Origin: a bacterium
GTDB taxonomy: Bacteria; Fidelibacterota; Marinisomatia; Marinisomatales; JAHJCW01
NCBI GenBank assembly: GCA_028282845.1
Contig: JANQGY010000013.1
Location: forward strand, 323,350 to 387,349
Direction: 5' to 3'
DNA length: 64,000 nucleotides
Shown: positions 62,138 through 64,000 of the stretch, one piece after another
Position numbering within the stretch: position 1 is the first letter of the stretch
Layout of the letters: every line of letters begins with the position of its first letter
The notes under the pieces: generated by a model
The model's database searches: none
Told to the model about the DNA's origin: nothing
What the model saw: the letters and a program-made list of their open reading frames with translations, nothing else
Translations under genes and position numbers: made by a program

Positions 62138-62468
62138 AATTGATTTTCATAATGTCCATACAATGATCGGCGCTGATGCTGAGATAAAAGGGCATCTTAC
62201 TTTAGAGGGTGGTCTAATTGTCTATGGAAAAGTAAAGGGTGATGTAACAACTAAAGGACCGGTACGAATTGCACGCAGCGCTGAAGTAATCGGTAATATT
62301 ACCGCAAGCGATATTCAGATTGGCGGCATTGCGCAGGGAAATATTACGGTGAGCGATCGGATCGTTTTAGGTAATCAATCAATGGTAAAAGGGGACATGA
62401 TCTATCGCCGATTATATATTGAAGAAGGCGCAAAATTCAGTGGCAAATGTGATTTAATAAATGAGTAA
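62130..62468 (+). CDS. Bactofilin
   Basis: A 112-residue right-handed beta-helix protein of the bactofilin family: IGADAEIKGHLTLEGGLIVY (about 13-32), GKVKGDVTTKGPVRIARSAE, VIGNITASDIQIGGIAQGNI and VSDRIVLGNQSMVKGDMIYR. It polymerises into filaments at the membrane and guides cell-wall enzymes; the overlapping upstream gene encodes a fitting M23 peptidase. Length is typical. Confidence 0.94.
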   Translation: MSKIDFHNVHTMIGADAEIKGHLTLEGGLIVYGKVKGDVTTKGPVRIARSAEVIGNITASDIQIGGIAQGNITVSDRIVLGNQSMVKGDMIYRRLYIEEGAKFSGKCDLINE

Positions 62469-62474
62469 TTATAA

Positions 62475-62720
62475 ATGATCCGATTAAACCAAATCTCAAA
62501 TTCATTCACCTATCTCCAGAAAATTGTCAGACAATCAGGACCGGCTATGAGTGCTTCATACTCTCTAATAGCTGCCGTTATCTTGCTTGGCGTGCTCGGC
62601 TACTTGATTGATAAGTGGCAAAACTCATCACCGGTTTTTTTATTATGTGGACTATTAATTGGACTTGTTGTCGGCTTCTATGAAATCGCAAAAATAATTT
62701 GGGGCAATAAGAATAAATGA
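62475..62720 (+). CDS. AtpZ/AtpI-family small membrane protein
   Basis: An 81-residue protein with two membrane helices (about 27-47 and 52-74) and the family pattern SLIAAVILLGVLGYLIDKWQ followed by LLIGLVVGFYEIAKIIW. AtpZ/AtpI proteins are encoded before the ATP synthase genes and are linked to Mg2+ or c-ring assembly. It is followed by another small membrane gene (4 bp overlap) and atpB. The N-terminal 25 residues are basic and polar. Confidence 0.85.
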   Translation: MIRLNQISNSFTYLQKIVRQSGPAMSASYSLIAAVILLGVLGYLIDKWQNSSPVFLLCGLLIGLVVGFYEIAKIIWGNKNK

Positions 62721-63079
62721 AATATATCATTTCCATAATATTACTTGGATTAGGTTTGTCGGGTTTGATTGGTGGCACATTATACCCTGAATTTATTGCA
62801 GAGATATTTTTAGGTATGGCAGCACCCTTACTAATTAGTATAATCTCAATAATTTTGAATAAAAATACATTTTCCAAAGCGCCTGACAAACTAACAGCGG
62901 TACTCATTAAATCGCTCATATTTAAGATGATATTTTTCGCAGTTTATATGATCGTGATTTTTAGTTTTTACACTTTTGAGCCAATCCCATTTATTATTAG
63001 TTTTACAGGCTTTTTTATTGCTTTTTACGTGATTGATGCATTGTTTTTACAGAGATTGATACAACCGAAAAATAATTGA
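62717..63079 (+). CDS. Small membrane protein before atpB (AtpI-like position)
   Basis: A 120-residue protein with four hydrophobic segments (about 3-22, 29-47, 65-87, 90-112) and the basic end RLIQPKNN. The sequence is not diagnostic, but size, four-helix topology and position (overlapping the AtpZ-like gene by 4 bp and atpB by one base) match ATP synthase subunit I (AtpI-like) proteins. A role in ATP synthase assembly is inferred from context. Confidence 0.75.
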   Translation: MKYIISIILLGLGLSGLIGGTLYPEFIAEIFLGMAAPLLISIISIILNKNTFSKAPDKLTAVLIKSLIFKMIFFAVYMIVIFSFYTFEPIPFIISFTGFFIAFYVIDALFLQRLIQPKNN

Positions 63080-64000
63080 TGAGTAGTGGTGTAGAACATA
63101 CTGATACGCATGCTGAGGGCGGTTTCGATGCCGGTGAATTGATCATTGGACATGTTTCCAACAGTTCATCCGAACATCCGATATTACATTTGCCAACTAT
63201 ATTGGGCATTGATTTTTCAGTAACCAAACATGTTTTAATGCTGTGGATTGTGGCAACATTGGTATTTATCGCGATTACCTGGACGGTTCGCAGATATCTG
63301 AGACAGGAAAATCCGGTGCCAACCGGTTTTATGAATGTTATTGAAGCGGTGGTTCAATTTATTCGTGATTCGATTGTGTTACCCAATGTCGGCAAAAAGT
63401 ACTTATTTACGTGGACGCCGCTGATCCTGACTTTTTTCTTCTTCATAATTTCGGCGAATGCCATCGGATTAATTCCGATTTTTGATGTCGTTGGAGCTAT
63501 TAACCGATTCATCTTAGGTGGTTCGGCACACGATCACGGTTTAGTCAATAATTTATTGCATGGAGGTGCGACGGCAACCGGTAATTATAATGTTACCGCC
63601 GGTTTGGCGACGATCACCTTTTTTGCTATCATTTTTGCCGGATCAAAAACCCATGGTTTTATTCAACACTGGAAAAATATTGTACCTTCCGGATTTGCGT
63701 GGCCGATCTATGTCTTATTAATTCCAATTGAAATAATAAGCTTGTTTGTTAGACCTTTCGCGCTAACTATGCGTTTAGCGGCAAATATGACCGGCGGGCA
63801 TATCGCAATTTTAGCGATTATATCGTTTGTATTTATCTTTGCCGGGGTTTTTCAAAGTGCAATTGCCGGTATCGGGGTAGGAGTTTTAGTATCGGTTCCA
63901 TTGGCAGTTGCCATATCAGGTTTAGAAATAATTGTTGTCATTGTTCAGGCTTATGTCTTTACAATGCTATCGGCCGTCTTTATCGGGATGGCGATAAATG
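63079..64000 (+). CDS. atpB: ATP synthase F0 subunit a, C-terminus beyond the window
   Basis: The ATG at 63079 overlaps the previous stop (TGATG), and the frame is open to the window end (307 codons). It begins MSSGVEHTDTHAEGGFDAGE, has a long N-terminal extension before the first helix, and shows the subunit-a features TWTPLILTFFFFIISANAIG, LIPIFDVVGAINRF, IPIEIISLFVRPFALTMRLA with the essential Arg, NMTGGHIAILAI and IVVIVQAYVFTMLSAVFIGM. It forms the proton half-channels against the c ring. The remaining ATP synthase genes presumably follow outside the window. Confidence 0.96.
   Translation, partial: MSSGVEHTDTHAEGGFDAGELIIGHVSNSSSEHPILHLPTILGIDFSVTKHVLMLWIVATLVFIAITWTVRRYLRQENPVPTGFMNVIEAVVQFIRDSIVLPNVGKKYLFTWTPLILTFFFFIISANAIGLIPIFDVVGAINRFILGGSAHDHGLVNNLLHGGATATGNYNVTAGLATITFFAIIFAGSKTHGFIQHWKNIVPSGFAWPIYVLLIPIEIISLFVRPFALTMRLAANMTGGHIAILAIISFVFIFAGVFQSAIAGIGVGVLVSVPLAVAISGLEIIVVIVQAYVFTMLSAVFIGMAIN

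Noticed and set aside
1-64000. CRISPR arrays, insertion sequences, rRNA genes or riboswitches
   Set aside because: No regular short repeats with spacers, no transposase or inverted-repeat pair, no rRNA sequence and no riboswitch leader that I could recognise.

Overview
The window looks like a chromosomal segment of an AT-rich, Gram-negative bacterium of the Fibrobacteres-Chlorobi-Bacteroidetes (FCB) group. Neomarinimicrobiota (SAR406/Marinimicrobia) is my best guess, with Ignavibacteriota, Calditrichota or Bacteroidota as alternatives. The reasons are NPFN-type C-terminal sorting tails typical of type IX secretion (T9SS) cargo, outer-membrane barrels and lipoproteins, an SDR-type threonine dehydrogenase, and a parAB - M23 peptidase - bactofilin - ATP synthase gene order. 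No T9SS machinery gene is present, so this assignment is inference.

Region 1 (1-6980) is an accessory block on the 3' side of a tRNA-Arg gene. It holds a CotH-kinase protein with a sorting tail, a separate lamin-tail-domain lipoprotein, a VTC-type polyphosphate polymerase, two DUF4956 membrane proteins (one cut by the window edge), a HlyD-like adaptor and an SdiA-regulated-like lipoprotein with no ordinary start codon. Gene debris is scattered through it: a T9SS-tail fragment and a serine acetyltransferase pseudogene whose remains reach the 3' end of the tRNA. The best candidate for an undescribed system is here: a cell-envelope module combining polyphosphate synthesis with a secreted CotH-type kinase.

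Region 2 (6981-19509) is core genome. It contains tRNA-Arg(TCT), a small protein made of two tandem repeats, a short Omp85 barrel, then minus-strand operons: eamA-type transporter / DUF502 / fused fatty-acid kinase (FakA-FakB type) / plsY; secD-secF; and threonine dehydrogenase / kbl / adenosine deaminase / cytochrome c. Terminators or terminator-like hairpins separate them.

Region 3 (19638-59360) is a roughly 40 kb surface-polysaccharide cluster, nearly all on the minus strand. It begins with a Wza-like SLBB export protein, a Wzz-like protein, gmd, fcl and the ABC exporter wzm/wzt. It continues with about a dozen glycosyltransferases, a heptose-phosphate block (two SIS proteins, a transaldolase-like aldolase, a GmhB-like phosphatase, an HddA-like kinase), a perosamine-synthase-like aminotransferase, an asparagine-synthase-like protein, a Wzy-like polymerase, a Wzi-like barrel and a bacterial sugar transferase that appears to have lost its catalytic Asp. 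GDP-mannose derivatives (fucose, possibly perosamine, 3,5-epimers) and a heptose are the likely unusual sugars.

Region 4 (59744-64000) is core genome on the plus strand: parA, parB, an M23 peptidase, a bactofilin, two small AtpZ/AtpI-like membrane proteins and the start of atpB, tightly overlapping and probably co-transcribed.
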